NCBI GenBank assembly: GCA_030549495.1
Contig: JAUIRK010000886.1
Span: 1-64,000, forward strand
From: Nectonema munidae
Lineage: Eukaryota; Nematomorpha; Nectonematoida; Nectonematidae
DNA: 64,000 nt
Direction of reading: 5' to 3'
Shown here: piece after piece, positions 34,138 through 45,168 of the stretch
Position numbering within the stretch: position 1 is the stretch's first letter
Layout of the letters: each line of letters starts with the position of its first letter
Program-made: the position numbers and the translations under genes
Notes under the pieces: model-generated
Seen by the model: the letters and a program-made list of their open reading frames with translations, nothing else
What the model was told of the DNA's origin: nothing
The model's database searches: none

Positions 34138-35519
34138 TTATGATAAATGTATATTATGCATAACATCATAATTGTAGTTCATTATCAGGTACTTTGCAAC
34201 GTTTTCATCATTAAAATTTCGATTTTTGTTCAATATATTATTTAGCATTGAGAAACTTCTTTCGACTTTTATTGAAGTTGGCTGCGCATTTTCCAGCAAA
34301 CTGTACAGATGTGGGCTAATATCTTCTCTTGTTTTTTTCATGATAATTTCCACATCATTATTTTCTAATCTGTTGGAAATATATTTATCCAAGTCACAAA
34401 TGTCGTCCATGATTTTTAGGTGTAGTATATCTTGATATGCCTCATGAACACAGTAATTCTCATCTTTGCACTTTTCCACTAAATCCAGCAACGGTTTGTA
34501 CTTTAATATTTCCTTCAAGTTTTCTGATAAAGATTCTACAACAATGGCTTCTTTAGCTTTTTCAACAATAGTTCCATCATCAGAAAACTCAAGCACAATT
34601 TTCCTAACATCAACGTATTTTTCTGCATACCAAAAAGCAGCTCTCAACCAAGACGCCCATCTTGTAACAACAGGCTTAGGTGGTAAGCCAATTTCTTGGA
34701 AAATTTTCTGCCTTCTTTTGTTTTTCACCGTCAACATCTTGAGAGAAGAAATTAGATTATCAACTTTTCCAAATCTTATTCTGATATTCAAGCAACAATT
34801 ATGCAAAAGATGCGCCAAACAAAATATATGGAATAAATTTGGATACAAAATTTTTAAGGTCTTTCCAGCTTTTTTCATGTATGTAGCTGCATCAGTAATA
34901 AGAAGAACAAAGTTTTCTCTTTTGTTCCCAGGTATTTTATTTCTTCATCAATAATTTGCGTAATTTTTTTGGCTATCAACTGAAGTTGAAAAACAAACGG
35001 AGTCAATTAGGTACGCTTTTTTAGGGAAATTTAAATCACAAACTAAAACATTAACATAAGACTTGTTTGCGAATGTAGACTCATCTACAATTAAAAACAA
35101 GTAGCTATCTTTCACTTTTTTCTTTATACTCTCTTTAACACATTCTGCAAGACTTTTAATGTAGTATCGACAGGAATTTGCATTGGGGCATTCATAACCC
35201 ATGTATTTGAATAATTCTTTAATTGAAGGATGATTCAGTTTATTAAGAGGTATATTTGCTGATAAGAAAGATTCTGTTACTTTTTTTATGAAATTATTAT
35301 CGTGAATGAAGGTTTGACTGGAAGAAGATGGAAGATTAACTTTTTTTGAGTGTTTTTCAGTTTTTCTATGACTTTCAATAAAAAACAATTTGCTGTGATT
35401 AACGAGGCAGTTACAAAGCTTGCAAAAAGTTCATTTTTAGGAGTTGTTTTGAACTCATCAGGAAACTTTACTAATATTTCTTTAACCTTTTGCGATGAAC
35501 TTTTTGCAGTTTTTGGCAT
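34138..35519 (-). pseudogene. hAT transposase with BED finger (left arm)
   Basis: Starts MPKTAKSSSQKVKEIL at 35,519. A BED-type finger follows (CKLCNCLVN ... H ... H in the right-arm copy). The core shows LFLIVDEST (first Asp), VLLITDAATYM (second Asp), CLAHLLHNC (CxxH), VTRWASWLRAAF (the R-W motif), and the dimerisation signature SIKVERSFSMLNNIL near the C-terminus. The organisation resembles the hAT family related to CGG-repeat-binding protein 1. In this arm frames change near 35,390 and at an A-run near 34,960; the C-terminal block 34,878-34,138 is uninterrupted. The right-arm copy breaks at different places. Confidence 0.85.
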
Positions 35520-36433
35520 TTGTCAAACAAGAGAAAACATCAAAAACAACTTATACTAGCTTAGTTATGAAAAAATTCAAAAGTAGTAAGAAATTGGAAT
35601 TCGAAATATAAAAAAACAAGCGAAAAGAAAATTATATGACAACTGAGTAATTAGAGATTTGTATAAATGAAAGTTTCGACAGATGTCAATGAGTTAGTGT
35701 ATTACTGTTTCAATAATGATCTATAAAAGAAAAGCATCTTTGGCTTCTTACATAAGTGATAGATATCTAACGTATATCTATGTCAAAGATAAATAATTGA
35801 AAGAGATTGCTAAGCTTTTCTCAGACACAATAATGTTGTCATTTTGAGCAAACAAAATTGTTACATACGTGATATCAAACATACATAGAAAGAACATATG
35901 TCAAAAATAAATAATGGAAAAAGACTATTGAAGAAACTTTTCTCAGATTATTATTGACAATGATGTTTTCATTTTGTTCTTGATTTAGAGTAATTCGAAG
36001 GCATGAAATGTTATTCGAATGTGGGAAATGAGTGTTGTAATAGAAATAAAATCATAACGTAAGCATATTTGAGTATCAAAGATGTTCATTTAACAAATTT
36101 GCATACAGTCTATCCTAGATCTAACTTACCCTGATTTTGCGTTGAGTAAATTTCATGTCATTGCAGAATTATCGTTTAGTATTAATTTTTTTTTTATTTT
36201 ATGTATCAAAATTTTTATAAATGTAGGCAAGTCGTAGTCGTAAAGTTTGTTCTACAATAAGTAACATATATAAAGCTAGTTAGACAACAAAACAGTGCAT
36301 TCTTAAGGAATGCAAAGGATAACAAGTCGACTCTATCGCGTAATTGTTATCCCCGATGAAATTCTACTTTGTCAATATACTTGCCACCAAATGAGTTTTC
36401 AATGTATAACACTATTTAACATCGTTCAATTTG

Positions 36434-36590
36434 GACCATTTGTCATCCAGGATAGGATTTTTGTGTTATATGATTGATAAGTTAAAGGTCAACCTAGACT
36501 TCACTGATCTTGTGATTTATTTCTGGGTGCCAGTCTCGTCTCGGACACAAAATGTAGGGCATCTGTGTTCTAAAAATAAGAATTTATCAA
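36434..36590. repeat. Second copy of the dispersed ~150-bp repeat, inside the hAT (left arm)
   Basis: Matches 29,194-29,345 from GACCAT through AAAGGTCAACCT to the end, with about 25-30% divergence. The 12-bp hairpin arms are degraded here. Its position inside the hAT means it moved into, or was carried by, that element. Mirror at about 53,005-53,162. Confidence 0.6.
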
Positions 36591-37639
36591 AAAAAGTCAA
36601 CCCCATTTTTCTAAAATTGCTTTTATTGACTTATTAGCTAAAAAAATTGACTTTATCCTTAAAAACTCAAAAAATTGACTTTATTGACCTTATAAATTTC
36701 TGAAAATTTAAATTTGTTTACTTTTATGCTTCTATTTCAGCGTTTCTAAAATATACTAGCATTAAAATAAAAATTGACTTTATTGACTTTTTCGCGATCT
36801 ACTAATAACCAAGATCGTAAATATTTCAGTTCAACTGTTCAAAATGATTTATCTATTAGAACGAATTCAAGTGTGGTTAAGGACAACAACAAGAATATCA
36901 ATAATGCTTTTGATTCTACGTTGTCTGTTTTAATTCCTAAGTTCTTCAGCGAAACTGATGGCAAAGATAACAAAAAAAAGATTAATGATAAGTTAAATCC
37001 AACTAAAAATAAACTTCGTTTGAAGAAATTTAAGAGATTAAATAATGGGTCTCTATTAATTGAAAGTGACTCTCCAGCAAGTCTACAAAGTTTGAAGTCC
37101 TCTTTAACAAATTCCAATATTCCACATGAAGAAATGAAGCCTAAAAGCCCCTACTTTTGCTTAAAAAATTTTGATTCCGATGTCTCTATTGAAAACATCA
37201 AATCAAGTATTGCTGAAAAAAACAATATTGAAATCTCAAAGATATTAAATGTTTTCAAGTTTCGGAATCGATGGAACTCTAAAGTTTTCAATGTAGGTAT
37301 CAAATTTCATTTTGATGTTTTAAAACAATTATATCATAATAAGTTCATTTATATTGATTGTATTGCACATCCCTTGGAACTTTTACGTAGTCATGTTAAA
37401 GTGTGTTTTAAGTGTAATGGGTACAATCATTTAGCTCTGGAATGTAAAACTTCCAAACCTTCTTGTAGATATTGCAGTCATGATCATTCGTCAAATTCAT
37501 GTGAGAATAAGGAAAATTTGTTATGCATTAACTGTTCTAAAAGTAAACTTGAATGTCACCATGTGTGTAATTCGTCTAATTGTCATTCTTTAAAAAAAGA
37601 CTAGATGACTAGTTCATTACGTAGGTTCTAAAACTCGCA

Positions 37640-40190
37640 TGGAGGACTGTGCTTCTATGTTCATTCTTCTGTTAAATTTTTAGTGATTGATTCGATAAAC
37701 TATCATAATTTTGAATGTTTTTCAATAAAAATCAAACAAAGCAAACAAAAAGACTTATGCATACATAATATTTACAGACATCCTTGTAAAATAACGGAAG
37801 AAACATTTTTAAACGAATTTGATAAGTTCATACAAAGTCTAAATAACACATACATTAATTTAATCGGGGGAGATTTTAATATTAATCTATTCGATTATCC
37901 ATCTAAAAATACAGTTTGTTCATTCCTCGAAAATCTATTTTCTTTAGGTTACATACCCACTATCACTTCATGTACTAGAGAATTATCCAACTCCTTAATA
38001 GATCATTTTTATGTAAGCATTAATATAAACAAATTTGATGCTTTTGTATTGGGGACCCCTTTGTCTGACCATTATCCTATCTTATTCTCTCTAGGTTCTT
38101 TTAAAGCGGAAAATTGTACCAGTGTTAAGAAAATATTGCATAAAAACAGATTTATTGCTTCAATAAGTAGACTTAATTGGGAAACTTCTTTTCAAAATCT
38201 TGTCGAACCTGAACTGCTGGCTGATACCTTTTTAAAAACTCTTACAGAGCAAATAAAAAATCACACTAGTTTTAAATTAATATACCCCAAATCAAATAAA
38301 TATAAATATAAATCTGAACCCTGGGCTAATGTGGAACTTCTAAATTTAATTAAAAAGAGAGATAAATTGTACAAAAAATATAAGAAATCTGTAGGGGATG
38401 AAAAAACTTTACGTAGGAGTGAATTTGTTCTAATTCGTAATAGGGTAAAATCATTATCCAACAAGCTAAAATTGAAGTATTACTCTGATAGCTTTTCTTC
38501 TTTAAAAGATTCTCGTAGTCTCTGGAGAAAATTTAATAAAATCATGAAGCCAAATTGTAAGAGCGAAATGCAGATTCAAATCAACGGTAAATTAAGTAGT
38601 AACAAGAAACTTATTATTGAAGAAATTAACAAGTCTTTTATAATATCTCCTAGATATTGTGATGATGATCAATATAAAGGTTTTTTACCAGATGTTAACA
38701 GTTGTTTTTGCTTTAGACTACTCAATGCTAATGATATTTTATTGGCAGTAAATTCATGTAAAAACAGCGATTGCGAAGATTATTATGGAATCTCCATGAA
38801 TATGTTCAAAATGATACTTAACCACATTTGCTTTCCTTTAACTTTTATCTTCAACCAATGTTTGATTAAAAAACAGTTTCCTTCAGCTTTCAAAATTAAC
38901 AGAGTAACTCCAATATATAAAAAAGGAACAAAAACTGAAATTTCAAACTACAGGCCTATTACTATAATTACGACATTATCAAAAGTGTTTGAAAAAATTA
39001 TGGCAACTCAAATTGATAGCTACTTTATTAATCACAATTTGTATTTTAGGTATCAATTTGGATTTAGGAAAAATTATTCAACAGAGCTCTTTCACTCGTT
39101 TCTGATGAATAATATTACTGAGAATCTTGAAAATAAGCATGATACTATTGGTGTTTTCTTGGATTTAAAACGAGCATTTGACACAATTTGTTTTAACAAG
39201 CTTTTATATAAACTGAAATCATATGGATTTACTGAATCATCGTTGAAGTTAGTTAATTCTTATCTAATCAATAAAAGGCAATGCGTATGCATAGATTCTG
39301 TTTCTTCAAGCTTTTTAGTATCAAAATGTGGTATCCCTCAAGGTTCTCTCCTTGCTCCTCTATTTTTTAAAATTTATATAAACGATATATATATATATGA
39401 GTAACATTAATAGTAAATTCTTATTATATGCAGATGACATTACTTTTCTAATTTCTTCGGCCAACACTTCATTTGGTGAAAATTATAAATTTGTTAAAGA
39501 AAACATCAGTCAGATATACCGATGGTGCTATTCTAATGACTTAATAGTAAATAATTCTAAAACTAAAGGAATGATCTTTTCAAATCGTAAATTTAGCTTA
39601 AATGATGCGACAATGTATTTGGGATTTCAATTTATTGAATCTTTTAGCTTATTAGGTCTTAGATTGATGATAATTTAAGATGGAATACTCATATAAACTT
39701 TATTTGCAATAAATTATCTTCAATTACAGGTATACTTAAATGCTTAAAAAATTACTTGAGCAAAAATCTTTTATTGACACTTTACAAAGCTTTATTTCTA
39801 CCACATTTAACATATAACATTTTAATTTGGGGACATGCTAACTTGTACAAGTTATTCTCACTACAAAAGAGAGTCTTGAAAATCATTTTTAATAAACCAA
39901 CTTTATTTCATTCAAATGTGCTCTTTGTAGATAATAAGCTTTTGAAGATAGACGATATTTTTCTGCATAAACTCTATATTTTTTGTTTGAAATTTAAATT
40001 GGGAATTCTCCCCAAAGAATTCTATGAGCTTGTAAATTTTAACCATGAACTTGTGCGTCCACATTTAAGGTCGCATTTAAACTTAGTTTACCTTATTACA
40101 GGTTAAAATCATCTAAACAAACACTTGTTTATAAATTTTCGACTTTTATAATAGTCATATTGCTTTTATTAACAGTTTCTGCTGAATTGT
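37640..40190 (+). pseudogene. LINE ORF2: endonuclease (N-terminally truncated) and reverse transcriptase, left arm
   Basis: Main open block 37,683-39,404. The APE-type endonuclease shows GGDFNINL, then SLIDHFYVS and LSDHYPILFSL (the SDH catalytic end). Its N-terminal ~80-100 residues, which normally hold the first catalytic residues, are missing between the ORF1 stop and SHGGLCFYVHSS; this is the same in both arms. The reverse transcriptase shows NYRPITIITTLSKVFEKI, FGFRKNYSTE, FLDLKRAFDTI, GIPQGSLLAPLFF and LLYADDITFLI (near 39,425). Frame changes occur at a TA microsatellite at 39,385-39,400, at 39,665, and at a T-run near 40,075; the last two are absent from the right arm. Confidence 0.85.
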
Positions 40191-40549
40191 TTCGATAAAA
40201 AATGCAGGTATTGATCTTTTGTTGCAAACATATCGTAATATATAAAAGATACAGTTTATTATATGAAGACTACTAAGTCTTTCAATTGTGATTGTTTATA
40301 TATTATTTATTTATTTTTTTTTTTCTTATTCATTTGAGTTATATTTAGTTTAATCACTTATAGTACTTCTCCAAGCGGGTTTCTTTTAAACCTTTTGAGG
40401 TACTTGTTATCACATTTTTTCATCATTACTATTGATTGTCATTTTGTTTGTTTGTTTGTATTTGTATACAAATTTATCAAATTTTTACACCTAATATTTT
40501 ACATGTTTCATATTTATGTGATATCAATAAATCATCTTCTTCATCTTCA

Positions 40550-42010
40550 GGCTCATTAAACAGCGTTGTAAGACTCTGGTGAGAAATTTTGTTTGGCTAT
40601 CCTAATCCCATAAAAGGCATAGCCTAATGGCCCATTTGTAATTCAACTTAATGTATTTAAGCTGAAAAGGAGCCACTAGTTTGAGTTTCGGACATTTAGA
40701 AAAGTTCCTTGGTGAAGGTGAAATTGGCAACTAGTCTAGTTTTCCCTCCCACTTTTGGAACCATAAAACACGAGCTAAGGATTCTTGCATGGCTCCACGA
40801 TTACAGCTTCTAAAAGTTGGGGATAACTTCTCCTCTGATAAACTTTCCTTGCCCCTTTGGTGGCAGAAGATAATTCGATAGTTTATTAAAGGAGGTGTTG
40901 CTAATGATGAGTGGGGCATAACCTTTTGTGAGTGTATTCCTAGTGAACCTACATTTGAGGTCATATAGGGGTTGGAATGTCGGGCGACTAGTGCTGAAAG
41001 TGGCCCCCTCAGGTTGTTGTAAAGACATTGAGTCTTTGGCGAAATCCCCAATGGTTTCTTGAAGAGTGTTCAAATCCAAAATAGGCTGGGTTTGTTCCTC
41101 GTCCGGGTCCTTAGGGAGCCGGCTCCTTATTTGGATCATTTTCGCCCTTATCTTTCTCGGGATTATTTTCCTCTCTCTCCTGAGAGACGCGTCGTGAAGA
41201 TTTTTCTCCATTCCTCTGGAGTGTGTTTGTGCTTATTTTTAAGGTAGTAATCGAGAAAGTCCCGGTAGGCTTCCGGGGTATCATTCTCTAAGTTGGTTAG
41301 AATGTCCAAATCTGGTAGCTCCCTAGGAGAGACAGGACTGGTTTGGGCACTTATGCCTGGTGGAGTTACCTCTGGGATATTGTCCACCACCTTAATGTCC
41401 AGCCCACTAGGAGATGGCGGTCCTAAGACGGTATCTAGGTCCTCATTGCTGAGGTACCGCCCGAATTCAGGAGATGTGGGTCCTAAGACATCTTCCACAT
41501 CCTGGACGGTCGGGAACGGGAGAGTTACCTCGGTAACAGCCCCAACTTCACTAGTGAAGGAGAAAAGGGAGTTTGTTAGGTCCTCTGGTGGGGTTTCCCG
41601 CCGAGGCAAATTTCGGAGAGAGAAATTTATCCCTGGGTCTACGTTATTTGGGACTCTTCCCCCTTCCTGAGAAGGATATAGTGGTCTGGATAAGTGGAGC
41701 TACCCTGGCATCTGCCCCCTCTTCCCCAAAAGAGGGCGGAGGCTCCTCGGTCGTGAAGATGGTGGGCAAGCCGCTAAAGAAGGGTTACTTGAAACGGGGC
41801 GCTTCCAGGCGCTAAAAGCACAGGCGGCACTACCTGGGCTGATGCAAGTGGCCCTGACCCGCTGGGGGTATTGAGCTGGAGGCTGGCCTCCAAACAATTT
41901 CTGCACCAGGCGTCTACTTCTTTTCACCACGAGGGCGGGACGGGCGCTCGGTTCCTGTTCCGCGAAAGGGAGCAGGAGGAGCGCGGTATTGTACGGGAGG
42001 TGAAATACCA
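40550..42010 (-). mobile_element. DIRS-like retroelement fossil, 5' block (left arm)
   Basis: Minus-strand block with an acidic, proline-rich gag-like frame (open 41,609-41,163 among others) followed by the beginning of the reverse-transcriptase region. It is strikingly GC-rich against the AT-rich surroundings. It belongs with 32,340-33,535, from which the LINE separates it. Broken, several breaks. Mirror at 47,590-49,045. Confidence 0.5.
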
Positions 42011-43440
42011 GAGACTAATGGGTCTCTAGTGAAGTTCCGAAAAATTCATTTATTCAAAACCCATCAAAATTTTTTTTTCAAACTCGACATCTTTCAAAAT
42101 TCTATACTAGATTTTGCTGCATGATATTCTTTGTATCCAACTTGTTTTATTTTTTGTATCAAGTCTGTTTAATGGTAATGAATCACATCTGTATTATTAC
42201 GATCATTCATTATAGTTTGAGTTTACACTTTACACTATATAGCTTCATATATTTCTTTAGTGGCAGAGTTCTAGATCAGTAAACAAAGAGTGGTGAGTTT
42301 AAATTTCATTTGAAGCAATTATAGTTTTGTTCAATCTAAAAAAGTAATTTTACAAAAGTAATTACTTCTAGTAAAGCTTATATAATTTTGTTACACTTTC
42401 GCAGCAGCAGCGATCAACTAGCTTAATTCCAGCCACAAGGCTAAAATCCACCATGAGCATAGCTGACAAACACTTCAAAAAATTTAAAGTTTTGATTTTT
42501 AATAAATTGTATTTTGGTATGCTATTTAGCATGTTTTTCCATGTTACTCGAGCGTATTTTCATTAAACACTTATTTTCAAAAATGATTGATTAATTATAA
42601 ATCCACTGCATTTCATATAAAAATAAATGTCACCAATCAACTCAGTCTACTTGAAAAGGGTAGCTTTGATAAAAAATACTGAATATTATATTTTTTACAA
42701 ACCTGTCAAAATTGATTGATTATGGCAAATTGAGTAAATTTCATGAAAAAAATGTCATAAAGCGATTTGGCACACACGAAAATGGTAGTTTTCACGGTAA
42801 TGTTGCACTATCCGTGCATTGATGAAAAGCAATTTTAATTGGAAAGAAGTTGTTCAATGATATAATGCTTTCATATGTCAATCTTTTCTGAATGCGATTA
42901 TAGTTTGAGTATCGCACTATACGTGCATTGTAGCAAATACAGTCTATGCCTGCCTCCATAATACGAGTATATCTACATATCCTACCAAATAGAGCAACAC
43001 AGTCTGTGTTCCTCTCTTCACTACTATACACATACAAATTGAAGACCAATACAGGCATAGTGCAACATGGACGAGATATTTAAAAAGACGAAGTGATAAG
43101 ACAATATTAAATCTATGCTGAACCCTTTTTTGACAAAGGTTTATTAAATTTAAGTAGTACCCTTTTTGACAAAGGTTCATTTTTCATCGAATTAACTTCA
43201 AATTGAAAGATAAATAATAAATAACTGGAAAAAAAGCAAATTTGCGAGATTTTTATGAAAAATTTTTTTTTTCTTTCAAAAAAAACACGTTGCGAAAACG
43301 CAACGTTGGACAGATTAATGAAAAGTTAGCACACATTTTTATATTTGAAATTTAAAAAGAAAAATTGGAGTACATTTAAATAAAATTTTATTCACATGTT
43401 TAAGGCTAAAGCAACGAACGTAATAAATAAAATAAGCTTC
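42011..43440. other. Flank between the DIRS-like fossil and piggyBac (left arm)
   Basis: No gene. Two direct copies of GCACTATMCGTGCATTG lie at 42,805-42,821 and 42,914-42,930. Two direct copies of CCCTTTTTTGACAAAGGTT/CCCTTTTTGACAAAGGTT lie near 43,123 and 43,159. A short perfect hairpin GTTGCG-AAAA-CGCAAC lies at about 43,290-43,305. These may include the 3' terminus and subterminal repeats of the piggyBac, but the exact end could not be fixed. Confidence 0.45.
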
Positions 43441-43441
43441 A

Positions 43442-44489
43442 TCATCTTGAATGATACACTTTGAAACACTTCACGTGCAAACCAACACCACATCTATCGC
43501 ATTTTTTGTTTGTCTGCGAATTGCATTGCCGACAACGTACTCTTTTGTTGTTTTCAACGTTAACAATTATGCGATTTTGTCTGTCGAATCTTATATCATC
43601 TGAAGGAGCTTTTATGGCTGAGGATCTACCAGGCTTTGCGGGATTGTATTCCAGACTTAATAAATACTCCACTATCAATCTTCGGAAAGCCAGCTGATCA
43701 TATGGACTTGATGATTGAAACTTGTGTAAAGCCCAACAATTGACAATTGCCATGTCAATAATATGGATCATTATAAACCAGTACCGTTTCTTTCCTCTTA
43801 TAGATATTCGGTACTGAGATATGTTTTGATCTAACATATCTACAAAACCCATATATTTGTTGTAGGTATGGGAAATTTTTGGTTGATTGATTTTTATCTG
43901 TTTTTTCTCGGTGTGGAATATCTTGTGACTTTTTGGAGAGGGTTGATAGATCCGAAGTTGATACAGCTATGATAGACTTTTTGTCTATCCATTGCACTAT
44001 ATTTACATTATTTCTAAACCATAAAAGGGAATTCTCTGCTCTTACCCAATTTTGCCATTTTCAACGGACAGCCTTTAGTTCTATTTTTCTCATAGTTGCA
44101 GTATACTTCGATTCCTATTTCGACATTTTTTCTACTAAATTTATAGTGCCGAAAATTATCTGAAATATAGAATATGCATTTGGCATTAAATTCTTTTGAT
44201 TTTTTCTGCAAAATTCAAAACAACAGAAGCTCCCAATCCAAAATCGGATTGATATTTATTTAGAGAAAATCCTTTTTCCTTGGTAGATATCAAATTGACA
44301 ACAATATCCATGTTGTATACAATCAGACCATTGCCGATACCCAAACCTTGTAGGTTTTCCAGGTAAATATTGTTTAGAGGGATGGTTACCAAAGTAGGGT
44401 ATCATAGTTTCATCAACAGAGTGAAACTCAGAAATAGGCGCAAAAAAATCTGAAAATTTCATTGGTAAAATTTAAGATTGGTCTTATCT
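43442..44489 (-). pseudogene. piggyBac transposase, 3' two-thirds (left arm)
   Basis: Minus strand. Begins within the catalytic core at MKFSDFFAPISEFHSVDET (first Asp) and continues through YISDN (second Asp), GFVDMLDQNISQYR (third Asp region) and GKKRYWFIMIHIIDMAIVN, to the C-terminal cross-brace zinc finger CRQCNSQTNKKCDRCGVGLHVKC. Compared with the right-arm copy it carries many single-base deletions or insertions between 43,800 and 44,420, so no long frame remains there. However, it keeps a 61-bp segment the right arm lacks. The 5' part of the gene is not present in this arm. Confidence 0.85.
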
Positions 44490-45168
44490 GTGAAATTTGA
44501 TTTTTCATCCATGTTTGGGCTAAAGTTCCAGATGTGTATAATTTTATATACATATAGTTCTTGTTAAAATTAGGAGAAAACTTCAGCTGAGATTATTGAA
44601 GTTCTTGAAGGTTCAGCAGTTAGCCATGAAGTTTTCATCAATCCTCCAACAAACCCGAGTTTATCTGATGAAGATTCTGCAGATGAAGAAAGTTGTGATA
44701 TTAATCATTTGTCGTCAAATCAATTATCTACACAAGCAGAAATAATTCAATCTGAAGACGATGGAGAACTGAGCGATGTAAGAAAGGTATGGAGTACTGG
44801 TTCTAATATAAAGGTCTTTGATGAATTTAGTGCACCTCATACCGTGCAGAATTTGAATACTCCAGTTGAACTCTTTTTAATTATGATGAATGATATCGTT
44901 GAAAATATTTGTGCTTTTACAAATAAGTATTCTTTCCAAAAAAATTTACCTCTGAATTCTTCAAAAGAAGAGATTTTCAAGTTTATTAGCATACTTATTT
45001 TGTCAGGTTACGTAGTTCTTCCAAGATATAGATTATATTGGGAACAAGCTATCGACTGCCGCAATAATTTAGTTTCAAATGCCATGCGACGTAAAAGATT
45101 TGAAGAAATTAAGAATAATTTCCATTTTTGTGATAATACTCAAATTGATATTAATGATAAGTTTTCTA
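44490..45168. other. Single-copy spacer at the palindrome centre
   Basis: About 679 bp with no reverse-complement partner. From about 44,577 rightward it is the 5' coding part of the right-arm piggyBac. The left ~85 bp (44,490-44,576) is AT-rich with no match. Similarity between the arms starts abruptly at AGATAAGACC (45,169) and its complement (44,489). Confidence 0.85.

Larger units (their letters stand above)
33992..36809 (-). mobile_element. hAT transposon (CGGBP1-like transposase) inside LINE ORF1, left arm, intact ends
   Basis: Element 34,000-36,801. The exact 8-bp duplication CTAATAAC lies at 33,992-33,999 and 36,802-36,809. Termini are TATAGCACGAAAAAAATTGACC and, as reverse complement, TAGATCGCGAAAAAGTCAAT, related but imperfect. 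Both ends are rich in ATTGACTTT/ATTGACC words, probably subterminal binding sites. The transposase is on the minus strand at 35,519-34,138. A dispersed ~150-bp repeat (36,434-36,590) lies inside. Mirror at 52,786-55,604, where one end is altered. Confidence 0.85.
33751..37604 (+). pseudogene. LINE ORF1 (gag-like, zinc knuckles), split by a hAT (left arm)
   Basis: Two exon-like halves of one ORF1: 33,751-33,999 (starts MIMDIANIVEIARKG, helical; ends at KSNN) and 36,802-37,604. The second half contains an RRM-like middle and a C-terminal cluster of CCHC-type knuckles: CFKCNGYNHLALEC, CRYCSHDHSSNSC and CINCSKSKLECHHVC. The gap is the inserted hAT with its 8-bp duplication. ORF1 proteins bind LINE RNA to form the transposition particle. 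It ends ...CHSLKKD at 37,604, directly before the truncated ORF2. Confidence 0.75.
33536..40550 (+). mobile_element. CR1/Jockey-like LINE (left arm), inserted in the DIRS-like fossil
   Basis: About 4.2 kb of LINE sequence when the hAT at 34,000-36,801 is discounted. Layout: short 5' region, ORF1 start at 33,751, zinc-knuckle end of ORF1 near 37,400-37,600, ORF2 with endonuclease and reverse transcriptase 37,640-40,190, then a 3' region ending in AATAAATCATCTTCTTCATC, a short TTC/ATC-type tail. It splits the DIRS-like element between 33,535 and 40,550. No clear target-site duplication was found. Mirror at 49,045-56,060. Confidence 0.8.
25608..44489. repeat. Left arm of a giant inverted duplication
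   Basis: Every landmark from about 25,608 inward has a reverse-complement partner in the right arm, with coordinate sums of 89,594-89,609 (ALG7 29,936 pairs with 59,659; hAT 25,668 pairs with 63,941; piggyBac end 43,442 pairs with 46,160). The inner edge is at about 44,489, where similarity to 45,169 stops. The outer edge may lie left of 25,608, but the partner sequence is outside the window. Identity looks above 99% over ALG7 and drops to about 95% in the innermost ~0.7 kb. Confidence 0.95.
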
